Shown piece by piece: positions 1 through 7,043 of a DNA stretch of 39,696 nucleotides. Both the position numbers and the translations under genes were made by a program. The notes below the pieces were generated by a model, which had not been told where the DNA came from, did not search any database, and saw nothing but the letters and a program-made list of their open reading frames with translations. Position 1 is the stretch's first letter; every line of letters begins with the position of its first letter. The stretch lies in contig UQHT01000026.1 in NCBI GenBank assembly GCA_900540875.1, forward strand, positions 1-39,696, written 5' to 3'. This DNA comes from an uncultured Collinsella sp. Its GTDB lineage: Bacteria; Actinomycetota; Coriobacteriia; Coriobacteriales; Coriobacteriaceae.

Positions 1-272
1 GCCGCGAGCAGCTCGCCCGCCTGGCCCGACGCCGCCGTGTCGGCGGCCGCCTCGAGGGGGCCGCGGAAGACGTAGGCGGGCTCGGGGCCCGGGTCGGCCG
101 TGGGCAGCCGCAGCAGGACGGAGAGGCCCGAGATGAGGGATAGGGTCCACCACCTGGCGTAGTCCCAGGCGCTGGCGGCCGCGGCGCAGGCGACGCCGGC
201 GGCGACGCCGTGGGCCGCGAGCGTGCCGGCGAGTTCCTTTTTCATGTCGCGGTTGAAGGATTTCGGTTTCAT
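1..272 (-). CDS. Small membrane protein, partial (runs off left edge)
   Basis: The reading frame starts at ATG 272, which overlaps the stop of the upstream relaxase C-terminal frame as ATGA (271-269), a typical translational-coupling junction. The visible ~90 residues begin MKPKSFNRDMKKEL, then an Ala/Gly-rich hydrophobic stretch and a WWTLSLISGLSVLL segment that may cross the membrane, then a polar part continuing past position 1. A second in-frame ATG at 245 is possible. The place after a relaxase would suit the N-terminus of a coupling protein or other transfer protein, but no family motif is visible in this fragment, so no function is assigned. Confidence 0.55.
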   Translation of the reverse strand, partial: MKPKSFNRDMKKELAGTLAAHGVAAGVACAAAASAWDYARWWTLSLISGLSVLLRLPTADPGPEPAYVFRGPLEAAADTAASGQAGELLA

Positions 273-534
273 CTCGTGATCGTCCTCTCTATCCTGTTCG
301 CTATCTTCACTGCGGGGACGCTCGACGGCCCGGTGCCGCCGGAGGCGAGGACCCTCAGGGTCGCGGCGATGAGCCGCAGCGCCCTCTCGCCGGCCTCGTC
401 TCCCATGTCGCGCCCGCCGGCGTCCCGTGTGGCTTCCCTGGCGACCAGGGTCGCCATCGCGGCGGCGCGCCCTAGGGCGGTGCCTGCCGACGGGGCGCGC
501 CTGAATGCCCGGTCCGCCGTGGGGCACCCCTGAG
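269..534 (-). other. Out-of-frame C-terminal continuation of the relaxase
   Basis: This open frame is -1 relative to the relaxase and carries a protein-like sequence (ALGRAAAMATLVAREATRD, then ERALRLIAATLRVLASGG) ending at TGA 271-269. That stop overlaps the next gene's ATG, which suggests the frame is truly translated. In the relaxase frame the same DNA gives a Pro/Arg-rich tail of about 20 residues and a stop at 472. One extra G in the GGGG run near 529-532 (minus strand) would join the two frames. The frame could instead be used through re-initiation at an internal ATG, programmed slippage, or be the product of a sequencing error. Confidence 0.55.
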
Positions 535-1623
535 GTCTGCCGGCTCGAGGGTCCGGCCGCGCGCGGCCTTTCGCGCGATCCTTTCGAGGCGCGTCTTCGG
601 GATGCAGGCCCGGGCCTCGGTGGCGAGTCCGGCTTCCCGCCGTCTCTCCGTCGCGGGGCCGGTTTGGGGCGCGGCGCGTCGTGTCGGCACCTCCTCGCGA
701 GCCGGCGTTCTGTCTGGGACTATGACCCGAAGCGCCGCGTTCTCGCACAGGAGGCCGAGGTCGGCGGCCGCCTTGCGGGTGTAGACATCCCGCGCCTCAC
801 CGGTCAGGCACTTGAGGCCGGCGCACCTCTCGACCGCCTTCCTGTGGCGCTCCAGTGCGCCGGCGAGTGCGGGGGAGTCGGACGCCGCCCGGCCGAGGGC
901 CTCCCTCAACGCGGCGGAGGCCTCCGGGTGGAAACGCCTGAGGTGGGCGGCCTCGATCCTCCCGTCCGGCGGCAGCTCGATATCGAAACGGTTCCGGTCG
1001 ATGCGGGCGACGGCGTCCAGCGCGGCCTCCCTCGCGAGGTCGCGCTCGATGTGGGCCTCCCGCAGCAGCGGCGCCATGGCCTTCGAGGAGATCTCGAGCC
1101 GCGCCGCCTCCATCTTTCCCTTGGGCAGCAGGGAGTCCCAGTCGCCCTCGCGGTCGACCGTGAGGATGTGGACGTGGTGGCTCGTGCCGTTGACGTGCAT
1201 CGCCGCGTAGAACTCCACGCGGCTCTCGGGCACGCCGGTCATCGCGGAGAAGAGCCTCGGCCACTCGGACCGTACCAGCGCCTGCCAGGCGTCCAGGCGG
1301 TCGAGGCCGGCACCGGGGGCGATGTCATTCGGGACTGTGACGACGGTGGTGAGCACCGCGCCGCCGTTTTGGGCGATGGCGCGCCTCGCCTCGGCGACGG
1401 CGACCGGGCCGTCCGCGCCCCAGAGGCCGCCGGTCGAGCCGGTCCTGTTCGCGGCGTAGGCGGCCAGGCCGTCGACGCCGAGCCTCCTACCGTCGGCCTC
1501 GCTGACCTCGATGACGACGCCGCGGCGGGTGCCGGCGTATGCCGCCAGTCCCGCGGCGGACGCCCTCGCGGACGCCCCCGCGCGGACGACGGAGTGGTTG
1601 ACGATGACGGGCGGGCTAGCCAT
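472..1623 (-). CDS. MobL-like conjugative relaxase (probably frameshifted near its C-terminus)
   Basis: Relaxases nick the origin of transfer and lead the strand into a recipient. The 383-residue product shows AYAANRTGSTGGLWG near the N-terminus, comparable to the R-P-G-x-x-GLFG region of MobL relaxases. It also has FYAAMHVNGTSHHVHILTVD around residue 140-160, the metal-binding His cluster (H-x(6)-HH-x-H), followed by the Lys/Ile-rich helix that follows it in this family. The start ATG at 1623 overlaps the end of the RHH gene by 8 bases; GTG 1635 is an in-frame alternative. The frame closes at 472 with an uncharacteristic Pro/Arg-rich tail, and the natural C-terminus appears to continue in another frame. 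Relaxase call is firm; the exact family is a judgement from motif pattern. Confidence 0.8.
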   Translation of the reverse strand: MASPPVIVNHSVVRAGASARASAAGLAAYAGTRRGVVIEVSEADGRRLGVDGLAAYAANRTGSTGGLWGADGPVAVAEARRAIAQNGGAVLTTVVTVPNDIAPGAGLDRLDAWQALVRSEWPRLFSAMTGVPESRVEFYAAMHVNGTSHHVHILTVDREGDWDSLLPKGKMEAARLEISSKAMAPLLREAHIERDLAREAALDAVARIDRNRFDIELPPDGRIEAAHLRRFHPEASAALREALGRAASDSPALAGALERHRKAVERCAGLKCLTGEARDVYTRKAAADLGLLCENAALRVIVPDRTPAREEVPTRRAAPQTGPATERRREAGLATEARACIPKTRLERIARKAARGRTLEPADLRGAPRRTGHSGAPRRQAPP

Positions 1624-2080
1624 CGGCGCGCTCACGCGCGTGGAGCTTCACCTCGTCGATGTGGCCTAGGCCTGCGCGGCTGAGCTCACCGGCCTGCGCG
1701 AGGTAGTTCTTCCAGATGTCCGCGACCGGGACGTCGTCGAGCGAGGCGTAGGAGGCCTTGAGGACGTCGGCCGACATGAGGCCGGCCATGATGGCGGCGG
1801 TCATGGGGCGCGAGAGGACCGCGGCGATGCGGTTCTCGGCGGCGTCGAGCTTGCGCTCGATGTCGAGTGCGGCGACGTCCATCCGCGCGTCGACGACGCC
1901 GCGTATGAAGCCCGCGACCTCGTTGCCGTAGAGGTCGAGCCCCTCCGCGGCGAGCGCCGAGCGCAGGAGCGAGCGGATCTCGTCGCTGATGTTGGAACCG
2001 TTGAGCTCTGCCCGCGTCTTGAGGGGGGTGTAGAGCTTTGAGTCGAGCTTCACGCTGACGTTCTTTGTTGTTGCTGTCAT
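1616..2080 (-). CDS. Ribbon-helix-helix mobilization accessory protein (MobC-like)
   Basis: The 154-residue protein begins MTATTKNVSVKLDSKLY, a basic strand followed by LKTRAELNGSNISDEIRSLL. This is the strand-helix-helix of RHH DNA-binding proteins such as those that seat a relaxase at oriT. The rest is helical, with a run around VDARMDVAALDIERKLDAAE that may be a coiled coil. ATG 2080 has AGAGAG upstream; a longer open frame to 2236 lacks coding character. It lies directly upstream of, and overlaps, the relaxase gene, which fits an accessory role and possible autoregulation. The accessory role is inferred from fold and position. Confidence 0.75.
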   Translation of the reverse strand: MTATTKNVSVKLDSKLYTPLKTRAELNGSNISDEIRSLLRSALAAEGLDLYGNEVAGFIRGVVDARMDVAALDIERKLDAAENRIAAVLSRPMTAAIMAGLMSADVLKASYASLDDVPVADIWKNYLAQAGELSRAGLGHIDEVKLHARERADG

Positions 2081-2118
2081 TCGATTCTCTCTTCGATGCG
2101 CGGTGATCATCGGCCCGA

Positions 2119-2157
2119 AAGCAGGGGCGGACCGACCGTTGTCGATCCGCCCCGCTT
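2119..2157. other. Intergenic hairpin, candidate oriT stem-loop
   Basis: In the only gap between the relaxase operon's RHH gene and the gene before it lies a nested inverted repeat: AAGC/GCTT outside, GGGGCGGA/TCCGCCCC in the middle, CGAC/GTCG inside, with a four-base loop (2137-2140). No T-run follows on the minus strand, so it is not a standard terminator. A stem-loop just upstream of mobC/relaxase genes is where oriT often sits, but no nic motif was recognised. An RNA attenuator is the alternative. Confidence 0.35.
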
Positions 2158-2162
2158 GAGGC

Positions 2163-2621
2163 CTACTCGTCTTCGAGTAGGACGTTGGGATAGCCCTCGG
2201 GCGCCTGGTCTGCCGGGAGGGGAGGATAGGCGACAAGCTTGTTCACGACTCCTATCGCATCGAGGTCCAGGATGCTGTCGATACCGCGGAGAACGCTGTC
2301 CGGGGTGTAAGAGCGATCGCCGCTGCGGGCGACCCCGACGATGACCCTGGCGAGCTCGCGGGGGTCGATACCGGGCCAGCGCCTGGCGATTTCCGCGACG
2401 ATGGCGGGTGCGACGTAAGGGATATTGGGGACGGAGGAGTGGGACGCGATGACGAAGGCGTCGGGGATGCCCTCGATTCTCTCTGTGGGCTCGATAACGA
2501 TGGGCTGGACGCCGTAGGTGCTCCAGCCGTCGAGCAGGCATTCGGCGTTCGAGGGGATGCGGAAGGAGTGGCCGTTGAGGGTGAGGGGCTTGTGGTTCTT
2601 ATAGACACTGTTCTTGGGCAT
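2163..2621 (-). CDS. Unknown protein of the integrative element
   Basis: The 152-residue protein starts at ATG 2621 behind AAAGGA with good spacing. The N-terminus (MPKNSVYKNHKPLTLNGHSF) is basic; the remainder is mixed and soluble-looking with no membrane segment, no Cys pairs and an acidic C-terminus (VLLEDE). I do not recognise a family. It is in line with the mobilization genes and separated from the next gene upstream by a short GC hairpin (2645-2668), so it is probably part of one transcript. Codon use matches neighbouring element genes. Confidence 0.7.
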   Translation of the reverse strand: MPKNSVYKNHKPLTLNGHSFRIPSNAECLLDGWSTYGVQPIVIEPTERIEGIPDAFVIASHSSVPNIPYVAPAIVAEIARRWPGIDPRELARVIVGVARSGDRSYTPDSVLRGIDSILDLDAIGVVNKLVAYPPLPADQAPEGYPNVLLEDE

Positions 2622-2644
2622 GGTTTTCCTTTCGATGTGAGAGG

Positions 2645-2668
2645 GCCGCCGCCCGCTCGGGCGGCGGC
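2645..2668. repeat. Perfect GC-rich hairpin between element genes
   Basis: Arms GCCGCCGCCC and GGGCGGCGGC (10 bp each) enclose the loop GCTC, between the stop of one element gene and the ribosome-binding site of the next on the minus strand. There is no U-tract. It could tune relative expression by mRNA processing or partial termination; nothing shows which. Confidence 0.5.
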
Positions 2669-2678
2669 GTACGATGAG

Positions 2679-3143
2679 CTAGCCGTCGATGTCCTCGACA
2701 GTGAAGAGGGGCGAGGGGGCGCGATCGGCGAGTTCAATGGGGACCGCGCCGAAAACACCGAGTTCCTGAGTGATGCCCTCGAGTCGAGCTGAGAAGCGTT
2801 TGACAAACGCGTCGTGCGTTGCGCCGGTGCCGTTGACGACATAGGCGCGAGCTGCGATCTTGACGAGCTCGTGGTCGGGGATGCCATAGCACTCGTCGAT
2901 GGCAGCGAGACAATCCATCGCCTCGACGGCCTCGTCAGTGGGGCTAAACGCCATGAAAGTGCGGGGGACGTTCCGAATCGAGCGCTTGAACTGCAGGATC
3001 CAGACGCTCTGGGCGTTTTCGGCCTGCTCGGGGTTGAGGACGGGGATGTCCTGGCTGCCATGGTAGACATACCGCTTCTTGGCGGTGTCGAAGGCGAGGG
3101 CCGGACTGCTGTCCGTCTGGACTACGACAGTCTGATGCCGCAT
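2679..3143 (-). CDS. Unknown protein of the integrative element
   Basis: The 154-residue protein is preceded by a strong TTTAGGAGG ribosome-binding site (start ATG 3143). It opens MRHQTVVVQTDSSPALAFDT and continues with AKKRYVYHGSQDIPVLN and helix-rich sequence. No signal peptide, membrane segment or metal-binding motif is visible and no family is recognised. The AYVVNGTGATHDAFVKRFSA stretch suggests a compact helical C-terminal half. It lies between the DnaC-like gene and another unknown gene in the same orientation, so it is probably an accessory gene for maintenance or transfer, but this rests on position only. Confidence 0.7.
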   Translation of the reverse strand: MRHQTVVVQTDSSPALAFDTAKKRYVYHGSQDIPVLNPEQAENAQSVWILQFKRSIRNVPRTFMAFSPTDEAVEAMDCLAAIDECYGIPDHELVKIAARAYVVNGTGATHDAFVKRFSARLEGITQELGVFGAVPIELADRAPSPLFTVEDIDG

Positions 3144-3228
3144 AGGTACCTCCTAAATGTTGGAATCCATAAAACTGGTTGTCGATGATGAATGCCGCTG
3201 TTAGGCGGAGCCCTCGCCCTCGTGTCGG

Positions 3229-3861
3229 TCACGACTGCCTCCCCTCGCGTACCCCGGCGCTAATCAGCTCGATGAGCTCGCGTACGCGGTCGGGGTCTCC
3301 CCCGGCTGCCTTAAGTGCTCGGGCGATGCTTTTTCCCGTGTGCGTGGATGCGAACAGGGTTGCGCGCTTGTGGCGGTGACGGTCGCCGAGTAGCTCGAGG
3401 AGCGCGTCGGTCTCTTCGCGCATACGGCTGCCCCCGACGTCCGCGACGATGAGGACGGGAGAATCGCGATAGGGGTCGACAGCGTGCGATTTTGCGTTTG
3501 GGCCGAAGAGCTCGCCGCTGTTCCAGGCCTTGGCGAGTTCCGGCGCGCTTGCGAAGGTGGCGCACTCGCAAGATGACATCGAGAAGGCAACGGCTTCCGC
3601 TGCCGCCGTGTTGTCGTCGTCTCGGGCGATCCAAACCCACGCGCCGTCAGAGAGGCGCGCAGACTCTTCCCCCCTTGCGGCTGGAGCTTTGGCCGCAAAG
3701 ACAGCAGACGCGCGCTCGGCGATGAGCTCGGGGGTGTGTTTGGGAGCGCGACGGGCGTTGCGGCGGGGGCCGCGCAGGGCCTTCCACGCCTCGGGCGTGA
3801 TGACGGTGCCGATGGCATCGTAGTAGCTCTTGGGGGCAGGCAGGCCGTCGTAGTCGATCAT
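3229..3861 (-). CDS. Degenerate DnaC/IstB-like AAA+ protein
   Basis: The 210-residue protein shows the order of landmarks of helicase-loader ATPases. GAWVWIARDDDNTAAAEAV stands where the Walker A loop should be, CATFASAPELAKAW resembles the sensor/'APEL' helix of DnaC, VLIVADVGG is in the Walker B place, and ATLFASTHTGKSIARALKAAG is in the sensor 1 region. The Walker A GxxxxGK[ST] is absent and Walker B lacks its acidic pair. ATG 3861 is chosen because it follows the preceding gene's TAG by one base and has GGTGAG upstream; a longer frame to 4101 reads through that gene. In an active loader this would bring a replicative helicase to the element; here ATP binding looks lost. Family assignment is by pattern only. 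Confidence 0.5.
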   Translation of the reverse strand: MIDYDGLPAPKSYYDAIGTVITPEAWKALRGPRRNARRAPKHTPELIAERASAVFAAKAPAARGEESARLSDGAWVWIARDDDNTAAAEAVAFSMSSCECATFASAPELAKAWNSGELFGPNAKSHAVDPYRDSPVLIVADVGGSRMREETDALLELLGDRHRHKRATLFASTHTGKSIARALKAAGGDPDRVRELIELISAGVREGRQS

Positions 3862-3862
3862 T

Positions 3863-4069
3863 CTACTCACCGCTCTTACCGCGGAGGGCGCTGAGATAGG
3901 CGTTGAGATCGCGTTCGTAAATATATGTGCGGCGGCAAAGGTAGATGCCCATGCCGGTGCGGGCGATGAGCTGGCCGGCGGTATCGGGGGTGAGATGCAA
4001 CTTGTTCGCGACCTCATCGCGGGTGAGAAGCGGGCCCGTCTGGATGCCGGGCGCGTCGTTGTCGTCCAT
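3863..4069 (-). CDS. Excisionase-like helix-turn-helix protein
   Basis: The 68-residue protein contains LLTRDEVANKLHLTPDTAGQ followed by RRTYIYERDLNAYLSAL, the pattern of MerR/excisionase-type winged helix proteins that bind phage and element attachment or operator DNA. ATG 4069 has GGAG seven bases upstream. It is the first gene of the leftward operon, immediately before the DnaC-like gene, and faces a divergent zinc-finger gene across a control region with repeated TATACC/GGTATA hexamers. It may regulate that region and assist excision; which of these it does cannot be seen. Confidence 0.65.
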   Translation of the reverse strand: MDDNDAPGIQTGPLLTRDEVANKLHLTPDTAGQLIARTGMGIYLCRRTYIYERDLNAYLSALRGKSGE

Positions 4070-4137
4070 AATGGGACTCCATTCAGTATCGAATCGTGCA
4101 TATTTGTGTCGACAACAACGACTATCGTCTATTTGGC

Positions 4138-4168
4138 TATACCCAAAAAGGTATAGAAACGGTATAAT
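4138..4168. promoter_or_regulatory. Phased hexamer operator over a -10 element
   Basis: TATACC at 4138-4143 is followed by its inverted form GGTATA at 4150-4155 and again at 4161-4166, steps of 12 and 11 bp, so all would lie on nearly the same DNA face. The last copy overlaps TATAAT (4163-4168), a good -10 for the rightward gene at 4268. This is what a control site for the divergent element promoters would look like. The local sequence is clearly richer in A+T than the flanking genes. Confidence 0.5.
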
Positions 4169-4267
4169 CAAAAACGCAGGTAAATAGCTTTATATGATTA
4201 GAATTGCCTCTTCAATTGTGTGTGTGGATTGTGGATTGGCCATTTATTGGCCGTGGTTGGAGCACAG

Positions 4268-5470
4268 ATGGACGTTTCTGGACTTGACTTAATGTCAGGA
4301 AGGCTGTCGGGGGTCGACGATGTCCGGGTGGATGGGGAAGATTTGGTTTTCTCCCCGTCAGCGCGCCCTGGCGACGGCGAAGTCGGCCGCCGGGATGACG
4401 AGTCCTTTGTTGAGATCGCCAACCTGGTTAGATATCCCTGCGACGGATTCGATGCGGCTCCACAGCTCACGTGTCGCGGTTTGAGAGACTCTACTGAGAT
4501 GCTGTCCATATTGGCGTCAACTGTGGAAGCGGAGGGGTTTGAAAAAGAAGGTCTCGATGAGCTGTTGGCGGTCGCGAAATCAATTGGCCCATTGTTCGGT
4601 TCGCCGATTCGCATGCGCGGTGAAATCCGGGAGCCGATCGCGCTTTGGTATTGGGCGGCGACTCTGTTCAGCTATGCGGTCCGGCTGCGCGATGTCGAGA
4701 TGGGACGAGCCTACGGCATCGGTCTTGAAGCTGGACTTGCCACGGCGTTTGAAATAAGAGGAGCTGGAACGGAAAAGAAGTCCCTGATAGCTGCGGTTCC
4801 GCTTTGCGTGCCAGACGTTGATCGGGATGTGTTGACCACGGTGGTTGGACCTTTATTGGCATTTTCCCCATCGGGTGCAGCTGTGATGCCCCTTGATGAG
4901 ACCAGGCGTATCGATGACTCCGAAGTGGTTTCGTATCGTTTCGGCCGGCGGGGGGAGTCTGCGTATCCTCCGTTGGTGGGATGCGTTATAGGCAGGGCAC
5001 GATTGGTCGAGTACTGTCTATCGCAGGAGGATGAGTGCGGTCTACCGTGCCTTGAGCTGCCGGGCGGCAATGTAGTCCAGCTGACGAGTGGACCAATCGA
5101 CGGTGATACAGCAGACGACCATTCCGATGAACTGTCGATGGATCAGAGGGTTGCGTCCGAGCTTTTGCAGGCGATGGTCCTGTTCTTCACGGGGCAGGTT
5201 CATCTGGGATGGGTTCCGGTCCGCAAGTCTGACGGGATTGGCTTGTCTTTTAGGCCGACGTTTTCTAGTGCATTCGAGCGGCTATGGTGTTGCCTCGGAG
5301 AATGGTATCCAGAGGATGTTCTAAGAAGGTGCCCCCACTGCGGTCGGGTTTTCTCTACGCGGTGCGGAAGATCGAAGACATATTGCAGCGCCAAATGTCG
5401 AATCGCTGAAAAATCAGCGAGGCAGTATAGGCGTACGATAAACAAGGAGCTCTCCCGGGACGCGAGGTAG
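4268..5470 (+). CDS. Protein with C-terminal CxxC zinc finger, unknown role
   Basis: The ~400-residue protein ends in CPHCGRVFSTRCGRSKTYCS followed by AKCR, a four-Cys zinc-binding knuckle seen in CGNR-type and DUF6076-like proteins, then a basic RQYRRTINKEL tail. The N-terminal 350 residues are soluble and unrecognised. ATG 4268 is preferred because GGAG lies five bases upstream; GTG 4220 extends the frame. It is the only rightward gene in the visible element, convergent with the integrase (8-bp gap), and codon use is less GC-extreme than the leftward genes, suggesting a separate origin. A nucleic-acid-binding cargo or regulatory role is possible but not shown. Confidence 0.7.
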   Translation: MDVSGLDLMSGRLSGVDDVRVDGEDLVFSPSARPGDGEVGRRDDESFVEIANLVRYPCDGFDAAPQLTCRGLRDSTEMLSILASTVEAEGFEKEGLDELLAVAKSIGPLFGSPIRMRGEIREPIALWYWAATLFSYAVRLRDVEMGRAYGIGLEAGLATAFEIRGAGTEKKSLIAAVPLCVPDVDRDVLTTVVGPLLAFSPSGAAVMPLDETRRIDDSEVVSYRFGRRGESAYPPLVGCVIGRARLVEYCLSQEDECGLPCLELPGGNVVQLTSGPIDGDTADDHSDELSMDQRVASELLQAMVLFFTGQVHLGWVPVRKSDGIGLSFRPTFSSAFERLWCCLGEWYPEDVLRRCPHCGRVFSTRCGRSKTYCSAKCRIAEKSARQYRRTINKELSRDAR

Positions 5471-5478
5471 GGAAGAGT

Positions 5479-6765
5479 TTACTGGTCGGACAATAGATTG
5501 CCGATGGTATTTGCGGCGGCCTTGTCCTTGGCGGCAATTGCGTGCGAGTAAGTGTCGAGCGTGAGCTTTACGGTGCTGTGTCCGAGACGACTGCTGACGG
5601 TTTTGATGTCGACGTTCTCGCCAATGAGCAGCGTTGCCTGGGTATGACGGAGGATGTGCGGAGTTAGGCCCGTGTACCCCTTCCCCCTTGCGTACCGCAC
5701 GCCGTCTCGTTCAACGTAGTGGGTGATTTCCGTAAACCCGCCGAAGCCGTAGTCGGAAGACCATTCGCGGAACCAGCGGCCGAAGTTGTTGGGGTCCATA
5801 TGGACGATTTCGATGGGGTTGCATTTCCGGCGCTCGTTCTTCATCGTCGCCCTTCCTTTTTTGCGCGCGTCTCGCAGGGCGTGGACAACCGGGGTGGACG
5901 AGTCCTGTTCCAGCCCGACCTCGGAGAGCAATGTGTCCTGAAGCATCTTCCATGCGGACAGCCTATCGTTCATGAAGGGACTCAGGGAAATCGACCTGAG
6001 CCCCTTGGCGCTCTTGGGGGCACGAGGGTTCTTGTCTGCCGCGAACTGCTCGCCGACAAAAATGTAGCCGTCGTCGAGATGAACGTTGGACCAGGAGAGG
6101 CCGAGTAGCTCGCCTCGTCGCATGCCTGTGTCGAGCAGGAGGAGCATTCCGATCCTGTGCGCGTCCATTTCCTGTGACAGCAGGGTTTCAAGCAGCTTTT
6201 TCGCCTCATCGAGGCGCAGGGACTGCCTCTCGGCTCCCTGCGGCCGCGGGACTGATATTGCGTCGCATGGGTTTTTGAGTATCAACTCGTCGACAAGGGC
6301 CGCCTTCATGATTTGTTTTAGCTTGACGTGGATTTTGTGCAGCTCGGATTCGGAGAAACGCGCGGTCTTGCGGACGTCGACGTATGCCTGTTTGATGACG
6401 GGTGCGCGAAGGTCTCTTATGGGGTAGTTTCCGAACAACTCTTTGATTTCGTTGATCTCGAGCTGCTCTCGATCGTAGCTGAGGGGGCTCAGCTCGTTTT
6501 TCCGAGTGTCGTGAAATAGCTGGGCATATTCCCCGACGGTCTGGGAGGATTTTTTGACAACAATCCCCTCATTCAGCTCGGCTTTATACGCCTCGAGGGC
6601 AGCGCGTAGCTCTGACTTGTTCCTAGCGTAGACCTTGCGCCTCGGGGAGTATGCGTATTTGCCCGTAACGGGGTCTTTGCCCATGTTATGGCGAATGTAG
6701 AAAACGCCCTTTTGGGTTTTGCTTTTGACGGCGCTGCCTTTTCCGACGACAAGTGGTCTATCCAT
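5479..6765 (-). CDS. Tyrosine recombinase (integrase)
   Basis: The 428-residue protein has the layout of large element integrases. It begins with a basic N-terminal arm-binding part (GVFYIRHNMGKDPVTGKYAY). A SAM-like core-binding region follows (SQTVGEYAQLFHD). The catalytic domain has Arg in DTGMRRGELLGLSW, HILRHTQATLL (HxxR), RLGHSTVKLTLDTYSHA (GH and the nucleophile Tyr). All key residues are present, so it should be active in integrating and excising the element at the tRNA-Met site. ATG 6765 is chosen because the open frame upstream to 7014 runs through a perfect inverted repeat and lacks similarity to integrases. It sits about 280 bp from the attachment junction. Confidence 0.93.
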   Translation of the reverse strand: MDRPLVVGKGSAVKSKTQKGVFYIRHNMGKDPVTGKYAYSPRRKVYARNKSELRAALEAYKAELNEGIVVKKSSQTVGEYAQLFHDTRKNELSPLSYDREQLEINEIKELFGNYPIRDLRAPVIKQAYVDVRKTARFSESELHKIHVKLKQIMKAALVDELILKNPCDAISVPRPQGAERQSLRLDEAKKLLETLLSQEMDAHRIGMLLLLDTGMRRGELLGLSWSNVHLDDGYIFVGEQFAADKNPRAPKSAKGLRSISLSPFMNDRLSAWKMLQDTLLSEVGLEQDSSTPVVHALRDARKKGRATMKNERRKCNPIEIVHMDPNNFGRWFREWSSDYGFGGFTEITHYVERDGVRYARGKGYTGLTPHILRHTQATLLIGENVDIKTVSSRLGHSTVKLTLDTYSHAIAAKDKAAANTIGNLLSDQ

Positions 6766-6806
6766 GATGCCTAGATTCTGCAAAGTGGGTGGTGTCGAGT
6801 TCCGAT

Positions 6807-6896
6807 GTTGCATCGCATACGCTCGGAGCAGCACGCACGCGCGACCGCTTGCGGCGGACGCCGCGTGTGCGCTGCTCCGAGCGTATGCGATGCAAC
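6807..6896. repeat. Perfect 26-bp inverted repeat upstream of the integrase
   Basis: Arms at 6807-6832 (GTTGCATCGCATACGCTCGG and on) and 6871-6896 are exact reverse complements, separated by a 38-base GC-rich centre that itself pairs partly. It lies between the integrase start and the attachment site. No U-tract follows either arm. It may be an integrase arm-binding or excisionase site, a transcription-blocking structure, or the footprint of a small inserted element. Confidence 0.85.
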
Positions 6897-7043
6897 TGCT
6901 GAAGTCAAGCAACCATTGGTCGAATTTTGGTCGAAATTGGCACGGCATTGATTCAAGCATTTTATCAAAATATGCCAATCTACCTGCGTATATAACGGTG
7001 TCAAAAAGCTTCAATAAGTGTAGATAAACATGGATATTCCGTT

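Larger units (their letters stand above)
1..7043. mobile_element. Right end of an integrative mobilizable element
   Basis: Relaxase, RHH accessory protein, DnaC-like ATPase, excisionase-like protein and tyrosine integrase are packed together and end at a tRNA-Met 3' half (7044-7088). The anticodon-to-CCA part of that tRNA is intact but its 5' half is missing, as expected where an element has integrated into the 3' part of a tRNA gene. The integrase is the gene nearest the junction, the usual arrangement. The left end lies outside the window, so total size and any further transfer genes are unknown. No type IV secretion ATPase is visible, so mobilizable rather than self-transmissible is only the state of what can be seen. 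Confidence 0.85.

Noticed and set aside
505..1683. A 392-residue rightward open frame over the relaxase
   Set aside because: It lies opposite the relaxase gene, which has clear His-cluster motifs; such long antisense frames are common in very GC-rich DNA.
6766..7014. N-terminal extension of the integrase to 7014
   Set aside because: The extension reads through the 26-bp inverted repeat and has no similarity to integrases; ATG 6765 gives a normal-length family member.
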